Assembly: GCA_934089275.1 (NCBI GenBank)
Contig: CAKOJJ010000002.1
Span: forward strand, 1-64,000
Source of the DNA: an uncultured Bacilli bacterium
GTDB taxonomy: Bacteria > Bacillota_I > Bacilli_A > RF39 > UBA660
Direction: 5' to 3'
DNA length: 64,000 nt
Shown: piece by piece, positions 34,861-43,095 of the stretch
Layout of the letters: every line of letters starts with the position of its first letter
Position numbering within the stretch: the first letter of the stretch is position 1
Notes under the pieces: generated by a model
Told to the model about the DNA's origin: nothing
What the model saw: only the letters and a program-made list of their open reading frames with translations
Database searches by the model: none
Made by a program: the position numbers and the translations under genes

Positions 34861-35404
34861 GTAATTGATTTAATAAAATATAATTTTAATTTATAACCAA
34901 AATACAAAACAAAACATTCTTAACTGAGCATTCTTTCACCACTGCTACATTACTAACAAAAGTAGTGCAATATTTGCCGAAAACATGGTATAATTTTAAA
35001 GAATAGGAGTAGAGGGAAGTTATAGTTATTAATACTAGTATACAAATGATGTTTTTATTTTTTTAACGATAAAATAATGTTGTATTTTATATACCTAGTT
35101 GTTTAATTAGCATTATCTAAATAAGAACAGCAAAAAAAAAATAAATATATGCAAAATTACGTAAATCGCTTTTGAAACATTTAATCGACTAATCTTTAGA
35201 CTATTCAAGACTTTGGTAAATTTAAATTATATGTGTTAAAAACGCATAAAAAGGAGGTATTCTATAAGATTTGTTAAAACTTTTTATATGTAATAAACAA
35301 TCGATAAAAAAAATCTTTGATTCATTTCAGGACTTATTAATTTACTTACATTAATAGTCCTAATACAAGTCTAAATCAAAGATAATAAAAGAAGGAGGAA
35401 AATT
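34861..35404 (+). promoter_or_regulatory. Long AT-rich intergenic leader of the zinc-ribbon membrane protein gene
   Basis: About 540 bases without a convincing gene. An extended -10 (TGGTATAAT, TATAAT 34988-34993) on the plus strand could start a leader of roughly 400 bases. A strong Shine-Dalgarno sequence, AAAAGGAGG, ends at 35257 without an ATG at proper distance; a TTG at 35271 would open a 27-codon reading frame ending inside the hairpin at 35313-35383. Nothing else was recognised. Confidence 0.45.
35313..35383 (+). ncRNA. Two-storey hairpin in the mRNA leader
   Basis: Outer stem ATCTTTGATT (35313-35322) with AATCAAAGAT (35374-35383) and inner stem AGGACTTATTAAT (35329-35341) with ATTAATAGTCCT (35350-35361), one bulged base. 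It ends 12 bases before the GGAGG of the next gene and has no T tract, so it looks like a structured leader instead of a terminator. It matches no riboswitch class I can recognise. Confidence 0.55.
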
Positions 35405-36304
35405 ATGACTTGTTCAAAATGTGGTGCAAATAATATTGATGGTTCTAATTTTTGTATTAAGTGTGGTGCAAATCTAAAAGAAATGCCACAAACCATTCAG
35501 ACTAACAATGCACCTAGTCAAAATTTACAACAAATGAACGTACAACAAGAACAACCAATAAATAGTCAACAATTAGAAAATACTCAACAACCAACATATA
35601 ACCAACCAATTCAACAATCAAATGCTAATACAAGTGCTAGCACTTCTCCATTAAACTATTTAATGTATATTATAGCTGTTATGATAAAACCATTTAAAAG
35701 TTTTAAAGAAGAAGAAACTAAATTAAATGATACTAAAACATCATTAATTTTAGCACTAATTATGTCAGGTGCAATGACTATTATAAATTTAATAAAAACA
35801 ATATTTTCAACTGTAAGAGTTGCAAGCTATAGTTGGACAAGTGGTTACACTTATTCATGGCAATGGGATAATTTAAAAAATATTAAATGGATTGAAGTTA
35901 TTGGTAAAAACTTCTTAATATATGCCTGTGTTCTTTTAGCAATTGCATTAATATTCTATTTAGGAAGTTTAATCATAAAGAAACAATTAAGTTTTATAAA
36001 ATCTTTATCAATTGCTTCTACTTCAGTAATTCCTGCTATTATATGTGGAATGATTATTTCTCCATTAGCAGGAAAAATATGGAGTCCATTAAGTATTGTA
36101 TTTATTGCTGTTGGTGGAGTTTATTCATTTATTATCCTTTATGAATTAATGAATGAAGAGTTAAAATTAGACGGTGATAAAAAGATTTACTTTAATCTAA
36201 TATGTCTTGGAATATTAACTATTGCTGGATATTATGCATTTATGAAATTATTCATGAGTTCATTGACAAGTGAATTAGGTGGACTTTTAGATTTATTTAA
36301 ATAA
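35405..36304 (+). CDS. Zinc-ribbon, Q/N-rich, YIP1-like membrane protein
   Basis: 299 residues. An N-terminal zinc ribbon (CSKCGANNIDGSNFCIKCG) is followed by a Gln/Asn-rich low-complexity linker (residues about 35-85), and then by five membrane helices resembling the YIP1 family (for example SLILALIMSGAMTIINLI). GGAGG precedes the ATG. It is followed by a terminator and by another protein with the same type of zinc ribbon, so the pair may share a cytoplasmic partner. Function unknown. Confidence 0.82.
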   Translation: MTCSKCGANNIDGSNFCIKCGANLKEMPQTIQTNNAPSQNLQQMNVQQEQPINSQQLENTQQPTYNQPIQQSNANTSASTSPLNYLMYIIAVMIKPFKSFKEEETKLNDTKTSLILALIMSGAMTIINLIKTIFSTVRVASYSWTSGYTYSWQWDNLKNIKWIEVIGKNFLIYACVLLAIALIFYLGSLIIKKQLSFIKSLSIASTSVIPAIICGMIISPLAGKIWSPLSIVFIAVGGVYSFIILYELMNEELKLDGDKKIYFNLICLGILTIAGYYAFMKLFMSSLTSELGGLLDLFK

Positions 36305-36355
36305 TATATTTTAGTTGTATACATTATACTGATTTAAAACTAATCTATATAGAAT

Positions 36356-36389
36356 AAAAAGGCAACTAATATCTTTGTTGCCTTTTATT
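36356..36389 (+). terminator. Terminator/attenuator between the two zinc-ribbon genes
   Basis: Stem AAAAAGGCAAC / GTTGCCTTTT with a 10-base loop and T-rich tail, only 22 bases before the next start codon. It may end the first transcript or act as an attenuator of the second gene. Confidence 0.75.
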
Positions 36390-36411
36390 AATAAAGAAAG
36401 GGAGGAAAAAT

Positions 36412-39243
36412 ATGTTTTGTCCAAAATGTGGTACTAATTTACCAGAAGAATCCGAATTTTGTTCAAACTGTGGAACAAATTTAAAAGATATTCAAACAAA
36501 TCAAGACAATGTAAATGAACAATATAACAACATTGAACAATCTCCAACTAATAATCAAACTAAAGAAGAAACTACAACAGAAATGATTTCTGAAAAAAGT
36601 AAGAAAATTTTTAATCCAATTATAAACAACATCAAACTATTTATTTCAAAATATAAAAAACAACTTTTGATAGGTGTTGGAAGTTTAGTAGTAATTATTG
36701 CATTAGTTATTACATATAAACAATTATATGGATTCGAAAGTTTAAAATGGAACAAGGAATATGAAGATTATAACTTAAAATATATAAGTCAAAGTAACGT
36801 TAAACTTGGAATAAAATTTTCTGATGAAAAAAAACTTGATAAATTAAAAGTTAAAACAACTTGTGGTGAAAGTGAAATAACTGGTTCTGAATTAAATTGG
36901 AATTTAACTGAAGCATTAGGAGAATGCAAAGTAGATATAAGCTACAAACTAAAGAAAATAAGTAAAAAATTTACTATTATAAATCCTTTTGCTGATAAAC
37001 AAGAATTATCATTGAATTATGAAATAGATAATGATTCGGATGAAGATTTAGATTTAGATGGTTTAACTAACAAGCAAGAAAAAGAATATGGAACTGATCC
37101 TCAATTGTCCGATTCTGATATGGATGGATTAGATGATTATTACGAAATTTTTACAAGTAAAACTGATCCATTAAAAGCCGATACCGATGGTGATGGACTA
37201 AGTGATTTTGATGAAATAGAATTAGGTCTTGATCCATTAAAAGCCGATTCTAAAGGTGATGGTATAAAAGACGGTAATAGAAAAGTTTCTTACTCTGTTA
37301 AGAACGAAAAAAATGGTATTACTTTAGAAATATCTGGAACAGGCAACATTGCTAGTTCCACGATCGATACTTCTAAGAATTCAACATTTAAAGAAATGAG
37401 TGGATTATTAGATACTGTGTACAATTTTTATACTTCAGGAAAAATAGAAACAGCAACAGTAACTATACCTTATTCACTAGAAGACTTAACAACTCAAAAA
37501 TTAAATGAAGATAATCTTACGCTTTACTATTTTAATGAAAAAACAAAAGAATTAGAAGCTATGCCAACAACTGTTGATAAAGAGAATAAAAAAGTTACAG
37601 TTACATTAAAACATTTTTCAAAATATGTTTTAGGAGATAGCAATGTAGTTTTAACTAAATCAAATAATCAAATAATGATGGTTATAGATAATTCCGTTTC
37701 AATGTATACTTACTCACAACTTACATCTTTAGGTTATACAAAAATAACAGGAGCAGACGGCAACGATAGTAATTTTAAACGATTATCATTAACAAACAAT
37801 TTAATTGATATGTTTACAGGAAATTATAATTTCGGAATAAGTGAATTTGCCGGTAATTATATTAATAAACAAAAGTTTACTGATAATAAAGAGTCAGCAA
37901 AAAAAGCTGTTAATGCAATAAAAAATGATATTGAAAAAATTGGAAATGGAACAAATATTGTAAATGCTCTTACAAACGGTATTAACGAATTTAAAAAAGA
38001 TGAAAATAACCACTACTTAATATTATTAACTGATGGAAAAGATACATCTACATATAATACTTTATCTTCAAATAAAACATCAATCATTAACAAAGCTAAA
38101 GCTAAAGATGTAAAAATTTGTGTAATCGGTTTAGGAACAAAAATAGATACTGACGATCTTAACACTATTGCAGAAGGTACTGGATGTGATTATTATAACG
38201 CAAGTGATGCTGAAGCTTTAGACGAAATATATTCGATTATAGGAGCAGATATAAATTATAATTTAGTAGATGTAGATGGTGACGGAAATGTAGATGGAAC
38301 AGTAATTGCTGACAGTGGTTTTATAGTAACTAAAAACGGATTCTCTTTTCCTAATTATGGAACTAATTTATCAAGTGGTGGACATTGCTATGGAATGGCT
38401 ACTATAGCAGAACTTTACTACACAAAGAAATTACCATTAAGCTTTAATACTAAAACAGTAAAAGATCAAACATCATATGCATATGATTTAAATAAAACAT
38501 ATTTTGCTAATTACAGTAATTTATATGATTATAAATTAAAAACTAGTGTTTTAAAAAATACATTTGGATTTAATACTTTTGGAGAAGAAAAACCAAAAGA
38601 TTATATGACTTTATCTGGCAACACTCTAGTTTATAGTGAAAAATTCAAAGAAGAATTAAACAACTCTGAAATGTATGATATCTCAGTAAGCAAATCTGCA
38701 TTAGATTCAAAAAGTCAACTAGAAAAATGGGGAGTTAATTACAAAGAAGCAGAAAATGCTTTATTAAACGAAGATAAAATGCAAACAAGTAATATGATAG
38801 AAAACTCTGATAAACAAATAATAAATGCTATTTATGCAGGTTTTATAAAACAAGATGCAACGGATCATTATTCTTCATCTTCAAACTTCCTTATATGGGC
38901 AAGAAACGTTTTTGGATCTGAATCATCGAAAAAACTAAACTCAGCAGCATTTATTGAATTATTAAGAGATAGACTAGATAGTGGAGATGTACCTGTAATA
39001 TTTGGATCATTTAGTGGAGGTCTTCATGCAATAAATGCAATTAGCCTTGTTCAAGATAATACTGATTCTAATCATTATTACATTGGTGTTTATGATAATA
39101 ATTATCCAGGTGAAAAAAGATATGTTGACGTTCAATGTAATAAGAAAACATGTGTAACAAAAGCAAATAATTATTACACAAAATCTAAAGAACCAATACG
39201 TATTACTATGTCATTAGATGAAGATTTAAAATATTTTAAATAA
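36412..39243 (+). CDS. Zn-ribbon / membrane / TSP3-repeat / VWA / papain-like multidomain protein
   Basis: 943 residues. In order: a zinc ribbon (CPKCGTNLPEESEFCSNCG, residues 3-21), a disordered stretch, one membrane helix (about 83-103), and calcium-binding thrombospondin type-3-like repeats (about 206-293; DSDMDGLDDYYEIF, DTDGDGLSDFDEIE). A VWA domain follows (about 420-610) with MIDAS D426-x-S428-x-S430. The C-terminal domain has GGHCYGMA (Cys659), GLHAI (His872) and YDNNYPG (Asp895/Asn896), a Cys-His-Asn/Asp order as in papain-like proteases. The N-terminus should be cytoplasmic and the rest outside. Catalysis is inferred from the motif order only. Confidence 0.85.
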   Translation: MFCPKCGTNLPEESEFCSNCGTNLKDIQTNQDNVNEQYNNIEQSPTNNQTKEETTTEMISEKSKKIFNPIINNIKLFISKYKKQLLIGVGSLVVIIALVITYKQLYGFESLKWNKEYEDYNLKYISQSNVKLGIKFSDEKKLDKLKVKTTCGESEITGSELNWNLTEALGECKVDISYKLKKISKKFTIINPFADKQELSLNYEIDNDSDEDLDLDGLTNKQEKEYGTDPQLSDSDMDGLDDYYEIFTSKTDPLKADTDGDGLSDFDEIELGLDPLKADSKGDGIKDGNRKVSYSVKNEKNGITLEISGTGNIASSTIDTSKNSTFKEMSGLLDTVYNFYTSGKIETATVTIPYSLEDLTTQKLNEDNLTLYYFNEKTKELEAMPTTVDKENKKVTVTLKHFSKYVLGDSNVVLTKSNNQIMMVIDNSVSMYTYSQLTSLGYTKITGADGNDSNFKRLSLTNNLIDMFTGNYNFGISEFAGNYINKQKFTDNKESAKKAVNAIKNDIEKIGNGTNIVNALTNGINEFKKDENNHYLILLTDGKDTSTYNTLSSNKTSIINKAKAKDVKICVIGLGTKIDTDDLNTIAEGTGCDYYNASDAEALDEIYSIIGADINYNLVDVDGDGNVDGTVIADSGFIVTKNGFSFPNYGTNLSSGGHCYGMATIAELYYTKKLPLSFNTKTVKDQTSYAYDLNKTYFANYSNLYDYKLKTSVLKNTFGFNTFGEEKPKDYMTLSGNTLVYSEKFKEELNNSEMYDISVSKSALDSKSQLEKWGVNYKEAENALLNEDKMQTSNMIENSDKQIINAIYAGFIKQDATDHYSSSSNFLIWARNVFGSESSKKLNSAAFIELLRDRLDSGDVPVIFGSFSGGLHAINAISLVQDNTDSNHYYIGVYDNNYPGEKRYVDVQCNKKTCVTKANNYYTKSKEPIRITMSLDEDLKYFK

Positions 39244-39264
39244 AAGTAATATTTTTGCAATTAC

Positions 39265-39294
39265 AAAAACAGACAAGTAAATGTCTGCTTTTTG
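39265..39294 (+). terminator. Terminator after the VWA protein gene
   Basis: Stem CAGACA (39270-39275) / TGTCTG (39282-39287) with flanking A and T runs; can act in both directions. Confidence 0.75.
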
Positions 39295-39441
39295 TTTACA
39301 ATAAAAACGTTTTCAACAATTATAAAAATCACGTCAATGTAAATTGCTACAGCATTGTCTCTAAACCACAAAACTTTTTAAATGTCATACATTTGACTAC
39401 ATTCTTCTATAATACGCTTTGCTAATTATTTATATCTAAGA

Positions 39442-39900
39442 TTATTTGTTTTTTAATGACATTTCATATATTATTCTTTGTCTATTAAAGCCAATATGTT
39501 CATACATTTTTAAAGCATTGTCATTAAACATCCAACAATTTAATTCAATTCTATCACAATTATTTTTCAATGCTATATTTCTTACTTCTTCCATTAATTT
39601 TTTGCCTAAACCTTTTCCTCTATAATTTCTATCTATTATCAATTGATCGACATCTAATTTTTTTGAATGTTTTTCTTTTATCTTATATGAAAGATAACCA
39701 ACTATAATATCATCATCAAGAATTACTATTGTGGATAATTCTTCAAAATTTTTTATTAAATCTTCCTTTAATGTTTCATCAGAAATATTAGCAAAAATAT
39801 CGGGTCTTCCATTTTGATGATATCTATAACCTTCAATAAAAACATCTAATAATCCTTTATTTAAATCATCAATTGTTGCTTCTCTAATTATATTATTCAT
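39442..39900 (-). CDS. GNAT-family N-acetyltransferase
   Basis: 152 residues with a canonical acetyl-CoA loop NYRGKGLGKKLMEEVRN and the C-terminal ENDALKMYEHIGF-like segment NDNALKMYEHIGFNR. Substrate unknown. An extended -10 (TGATATAAT, TATAAT 39920-39925) lies upstream. It is the last host gene before the prophage attachment region. Confidence 0.9.
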   Translation of the reverse strand: MNNIIREATIDDLNKGLLDVFIEGYRYHQNGRPDIFANISDETLKEDLIKNFEELSTIVILDDDIIVGYLSYKIKEKHSKKLDVDQLIIDRNYRGKGLGKKLMEEVRNIALKNNCDRIELNCWMFNDNALKMYEHIGFNRQRIIYEMSLKNK

Positions 39901-40064
39901 AAACTCAGCTCCTATTCAAATTATATCATACTTTTCTATGACAGTGATTCAAAGCCTCTATAAACAGTGAAAATGTTGTGTTCCTTTTACTTTTCTTTCT
40001 TTATAAGTTTTAGATACTTTATCACAACATATTTAAATTATATTTACTTAATTTTATGCATAGA

Positions 40065-40088
40065 AAAAGCCTTTATTTAAAGGCTTTT
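40065..40088. terminator. Terminator of the displaced secA 3' end
   Basis: Inverted repeat AAAAGCCTTT / AAAGGCTTTT with ATTT loop directly after the TAG of the SEC-C fragment; T runs on both strands. Confidence 0.8.
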
Positions 40089-40090
40089 AA

Positions 40091-40135
40091 CTATTTTCCA
40101 CAACATTGCTTATATTTTTTTCCTGAGCCACATGG
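40091..40135 (-). pseudogene. secA: SEC-C motif fragment: displaced 3' end of secA (attachment site)
   Basis: Fourteen codons plus TAG read PCGSGKKYKQCCGK, the zinc-binding SEC-C tail found at the end of SecA and a few other proteins. In frame upstream there is a stop two codons away (TAG TAT), so this is an isolated 3' end with its terminator, not a gene. This is what remains on the far side when a phage inserts into the 3' end of a gene. The intact gene, completed by a phage-borne copy, should lie at the other prophage end beyond the window. That it is secA and not another SEC-C protein is likely but not proven. Confidence 0.75.
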
Positions 40136-40150
40136 ATACTATTTTGCTAT

Positions 40151-40230
40151 CACTCGGCTTCACTTTGTTGCATTTTTCCCTTTAAATTCGCACTTTTTTG
40201 CACTCGATTACACTTGGTTACACTTGGCTT
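40151..40230. repeat. Array of eight 10-bp units, CACTNGGNTT-like
   Basis: Consecutive 10-base blocks begin CACTCGGCTT, CACTTTGTTG, CATTTTTCCC, TTTAAATTCG, CACTTTTTTG, CACTCGATTA, CACTTGGTTA, CACTTGGCTT. Six of the eight begin CACT, in exact 10-base phase, that is one helical turn. Placed 15 bases from the attachment fragment on the phage side, it is a good candidate for recombinase or accessory-protein binding sites. Confidence 0.65.
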
Positions 40231-40242
40231 TTATAGCAGAAA

Positions 40243-40270
40243 GTATCTAAAAACGTATCTAAAAGTATCT
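40243..40270. repeat. Three GTATCT direct repeats, candidate integrase arm sites
   Basis: GTATCT occurs at 40243, 40255 and 40265, each but the last followed by AAAA. Spacing is 12 and 10 bases. It lies next to the 10-bp array on the phage side of the attachment fragment, as arm-type sites of a tyrosine integrase would. Confidence 0.5.
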
Positions 40271-40376
40271 CGATTATGGTTAAATGTTGGTGCTAACATT
40301 CTTTAACTCATTGAGTATTATACCATATTTTTATTTAAGTTTCTACATTTCAAATAATAATCTTTTCCACAATGAC

Positions 40377-40407
40377 TTGACTTTTAGCTGATAATAAGTG
40401 ATTAATA
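40377..40407 (+). promoter_or_regulatory. Phage promoter-like element, copy 1
   Basis: TTGACTT, then AAGTGATTAATA starting 19 bases after the first T. The same arrangement, with the same spacing, recurs at 44406-44436 ahead of another plus-strand gene. It is probably a promoter of the lysogenic accessory genes; the exact -10 hexamer is unclear. Confidence 0.5.
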
Positions 40408-40433
40408 TAACAAAATTAGAAAAGGAGGAAAAA

Positions 40434-40637
40434 ATGGAATTTGTAATAAAGCCAAGAAATAAAATCGAATATAAAACTCGTAAAAAATTACTTAAAGGAA
40501 AATTCTCAGTCAAGAATATTTCCATTAGTATTACCTCAGATGATCCATCTGATTTATCTATATTAGCAATGCACAAAAATCTTATTGAAAAAGCAATCGT
40601 TGATAAAATAAACAAAGAATTTTACTTTAATGATTAG
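40434..40637 (+). CDS. Small phage accessory protein, function unknown
   Basis: 67 residues, basic N-terminal half (KPRNKIEYKTRKKLLKGK). AAAGGAGG lies at ideal distance from ATG 40434, which is preferred over an in-frame GTG at 40398. First of three plus-strand genes at the prophage left end. No recognised family. Confidence 0.6.
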   Translation: MEFVIKPRNKIEYKTRKKLLKGKFSVKNISISITSDDPSDLSILAMHKNLIEKAIVDKINKEFYFND

Positions 40638-40681
40638 TCTACCAAACTAAGCAAAATATTTTATATAGAAAGGATTAAAAA

Positions 40682-40936
40682 ATGAATAAACGTCAAATCG
40701 AATTATTAAATTTTGTTGGTTTCCAAGTTGATGGAGATAATATCAAATGGAAAAACAATTCACTTGCTTCTATTTTCTTTGATAAAAATTCTGGATTATT
40801 TAGCATAAAAGTACAAGAACATAATTTCGCCCCTGGAGATTATAACTCTATTGAATATCTTTCCATTGATTTAAATCATATGTTAGGGTTAGTTTATGAA
40901 TTAAATTCTATTAAGGAGGTATCTAATGAAAACTAA
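40682..40936 (+). CDS. Small phage accessory protein, function unknown
   Basis: 84 residues (MNKRQIELLNFVGFQVDGD), soluble, with AGAAAGGA upstream. Its 3' end contains the ribosome-binding site AAGGAGG of the next gene, which it overlaps by 11 bases, so the two are coupled. Family not recognised; it occupies the position where temperate phages carry lysogenic-conversion or anti-defence genes. Confidence 0.65.
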   Translation: MNKRQIELLNFVGFQVDGDNIKWKNNSLASIFFDKNSGLFSIKVQEHNFAPGDYNSIEYLSIDLNHMLGLVYELNSIKEVSNEN

Positions 40937-41270
40937 ATATGTTATAAAAGGGTTAGTTGATGATTCTTCTTCAAAAGGAACTGTTGCATATTTTACAAGA
41001 GTTGAAGAACAAATTATATGGAACAATAAACCATTTGATGTCCGTGTCTGCTCTGAAGTAATTGAAGGTGCTACATTTTACGACTCATACCAAGATGCTT
41101 TAGATACTATCAAGGAATATAGTTTACACAATTTTAAGCCTTATCCTGTATGTCCGATATGTAATAGAGATTATTCTGAACATCCTGCAATTTCTAGAAA
41201 TGATAACAAAACAGAAATATGTCCTAATTGTGGAATGCAAGAAGCAATCATTAATTATATAAAAAAATAA
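40926..41270 (+). CDS. Small zinc-ribbon phage accessory protein
   Basis: 114 residues; a basic/mixed N-terminal domain and a C-terminal ribbon CPICNRDYSEHPA...CPNCGMQEA that can bind one zinc. Translationally coupled to the previous gene. Proteins of this shape occur in gut phages, but I cannot assign a function. Confidence 0.7.
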   Translation: MKTKYVIKGLVDDSSSKGTVAYFTRVEEQIIWNNKPFDVRVCSEVIEGATFYDSYQDALDTIKEYSLHNFKPYPVCPICNRDYSEHPAISRNDNKTEICPNCGMQEAIINYIKK

Positions 41271-41296
41271 GGATACGATTATGTATCCTTTTATGC
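41262..41296. terminator. Bidirectional terminator between accessory genes and the endonuclease gene
   Basis: AAGGATAC (41269-41276) / GTATCCTT (41283-41290) with A run before and T run after; it overlaps the converging gene ends. Confidence 0.85.
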
Positions 41297-43084
41297 TATC
41301 TGCATTTTCCAATTATTAATAACTTCTTTGGTTTTTTCACTCCAAATTTTAAAATCTTTAGAATTAAAAGCCACTTTATGTATTTCAACTAATAATTCAA
41401 CCAGATTACCTATTTTTATATTATGATTATAAATAAATTTAATTATATCCTGATATTGAACAATAGTTAATGGAACTACTGGAACAGGTTTTCCAACCCA
41501 GCTTTCTCTATTTAAAACAAAGAATTGCCAATTCGTTCTAATATTTATAGATGTTGATATAAACAAGCCTAACACATCTTTTTCTTGATAAGCATCAATA
41601 AAACTTAAAACATGATCTATTACACTTGATGCTTCATGTTCCCATTGTCTGACTCCTGTCATCAATGATACTTCTGGTAAAACAACATAATTTTCATAAT
41701 ACAATTCCATATCTGGTGTGTTTCCTACACCTGGTGCAAAACTTTTTGGTGTTAAGTCCTCTTCCACATTAAAGTTTCTTTTGACCTTCTTTTCCCCGTC
41801 AATTGCTAATAAAGATTTCCAAGTGTTTACTTCTAACCATAGGGCACTCATATCTTCATTTCCTAATATATCTTCATATTTATCCAAAATTTCATTTCTT
41901 GCCTTTGTAGTTTTAGCAATAAATTCGATATATTTTTTTTCATTCAATCCTGTTATATAATCAACAGTTTCTTTTTCTATAATTTTTATTGCAGTATCAT
42001 CATTATTAGCAACTGTACTCAATTTTTTCTTTAAGGTTGCAACTTGAGTATCTATATTCTCTTTTATTGAAACGTTATAATTATCTTTGATGTTTTCTAC
42101 AAGAGGAATATTATTTAAGTATTCAATTTTATCTACAACAAGTTTTCTTCTTTCAATTGGATTATCCCAAGGTAATGTTGTTGCATTAGGATTTCCATAC
42201 CACTCCATATATTCATCAATTGAAGAAAACTGAGTTGTTTTAAATTCATAAGTGTTAAGTAATAAATCAACTTTCGATTTTGAATAATCATTTACTCTTA
42301 CCTTTGTAGCATAACTTCTTCCTGATAAATTAAATAAGCCTGTATATACAAGACTTCTACAAAAAGCTTCTGCATAATCATAATATGAACCTATTTGATT
42401 ATCAATGCTACCATATGCATCAATAAATGTTTTCTCACATATACTTTTAACCATTCCAGTATCATTTTTGTTTGAAAGAGCATTATATCTTTCCCTAAAT
42501 AATGATATTGCCTTGTACATTTTTTCCATTTGACATCTTTTAGTACATCCAAACAAAAATACTATCTCACTTCTATTTAAAAAACCAAATTTATTTATGG
42601 CTTTTAATAATAACTCCATTGGAAATATTCCATCATTTTCATCTAAATCTGATTTTGTTGAAACTTTATTAGGAAAGTATAACTTTAACAATTGTTTTAA
42701 AAAATCTTCTGCATCAAATGTATCATTTAAAATCAAATTCCCTACTTTAGTATTGTGAATTATTCCTCTATCATCAACATAACCAAAGCCAAAAAATTCA
42801 AATGATATCTTATCGTTTCTACCATTGCTTTCAGTTTCTTTTACATCATAATTTCCTGTTACATATTGACTATAATTTAACGAACTTAAAAAAGTATCTT
42901 CTTCACGATGAGCATTATATATGTATTCTCTTCTAATAGGCATCACTTTTCTTTTTGTAAATTTACTTTCGTGATCTTCATCTTTTTCGTTCCAGTTCTT
43001 GCCATCTAGTTTACCAAATTCTTTATACCATTGTACTGTTTTGATTATACTTCTTGGCTTTGTTCTCCACCACCAACTTGCCAT
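41291..43084 (-). CDS. Type IIS restriction endonuclease of the AlwI/BstNBI family
   Basis: 597 residues, similar in length and block order to BstNBI: FGFGYVDDRG... and DFLKQLLKLYFPN in the N-terminal DNA-recognition half, VYTGLF and EYMEWYGNP in the middle. The catalytic region is NTPDMELYYENYVVLPEVS. The family's catalytic Asp-Glu-Glu spacing (13 and 13) is kept: Asp458, Glu471, Glu484. Enzymes of this family cut or nick to one side of short asymmetric sites (AlwI GGATC, BstNBI GAGTC). It is encoded 11 bases after the Dam-like methyltransferase in the same direction, forming an R-M module. Confidence 0.9.
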   Translation of the reverse strand: MASWWWRTKPRSIIKTVQWYKEFGKLDGKNWNEKDEDHESKFTKRKVMPIRREYIYNAHREEDTFLSSLNYSQYVTGNYDVKETESNGRNDKISFEFFGFGYVDDRGIIHNTKVGNLILNDTFDAEDFLKQLLKLYFPNKVSTKSDLDENDGIFPMELLLKAINKFGFLNRSEIVFLFGCTKRCQMEKMYKAISLFRERYNALSNKNDTGMVKSICEKTFIDAYGSIDNQIGSYYDYAEAFCRSLVYTGLFNLSGRSYATKVRVNDYSKSKVDLLLNTYEFKTTQFSSIDEYMEWYGNPNATTLPWDNPIERRKLVVDKIEYLNNIPLVENIKDNYNVSIKENIDTQVATLKKKLSTVANNDDTAIKIIEKETVDYITGLNEKKYIEFIAKTTKARNEILDKYEDILGNEDMSALWLEVNTWKSLLAIDGEKKVKRNFNVEEDLTPKSFAPGVGNTPDMELYYENYVVLPEVSLMTGVRQWEHEASSVIDHVLSFIDAYQEKDVLGLFISTSINIRTNWQFFVLNRESWVGKPVPVVPLTIVQYQDIIKFIYNHNIKIGNLVELLVEIHKVAFNSKDFKIWSEKTKEVINNWKMQIA

Positions 43085-43095
43085 ATTTTCATCTC

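Noticed and set aside
40151..40230. CRISPR-like repeat array
   Set aside because: Units are 10 bases, degenerate and without spacers; no cas gene is present.
40056..40250. Open frame of 64 codons on the plus strand across the attachment region
   Set aside because: No ribosome-binding site; it is the complement of the SEC-C fragment, terminator and repeat array.
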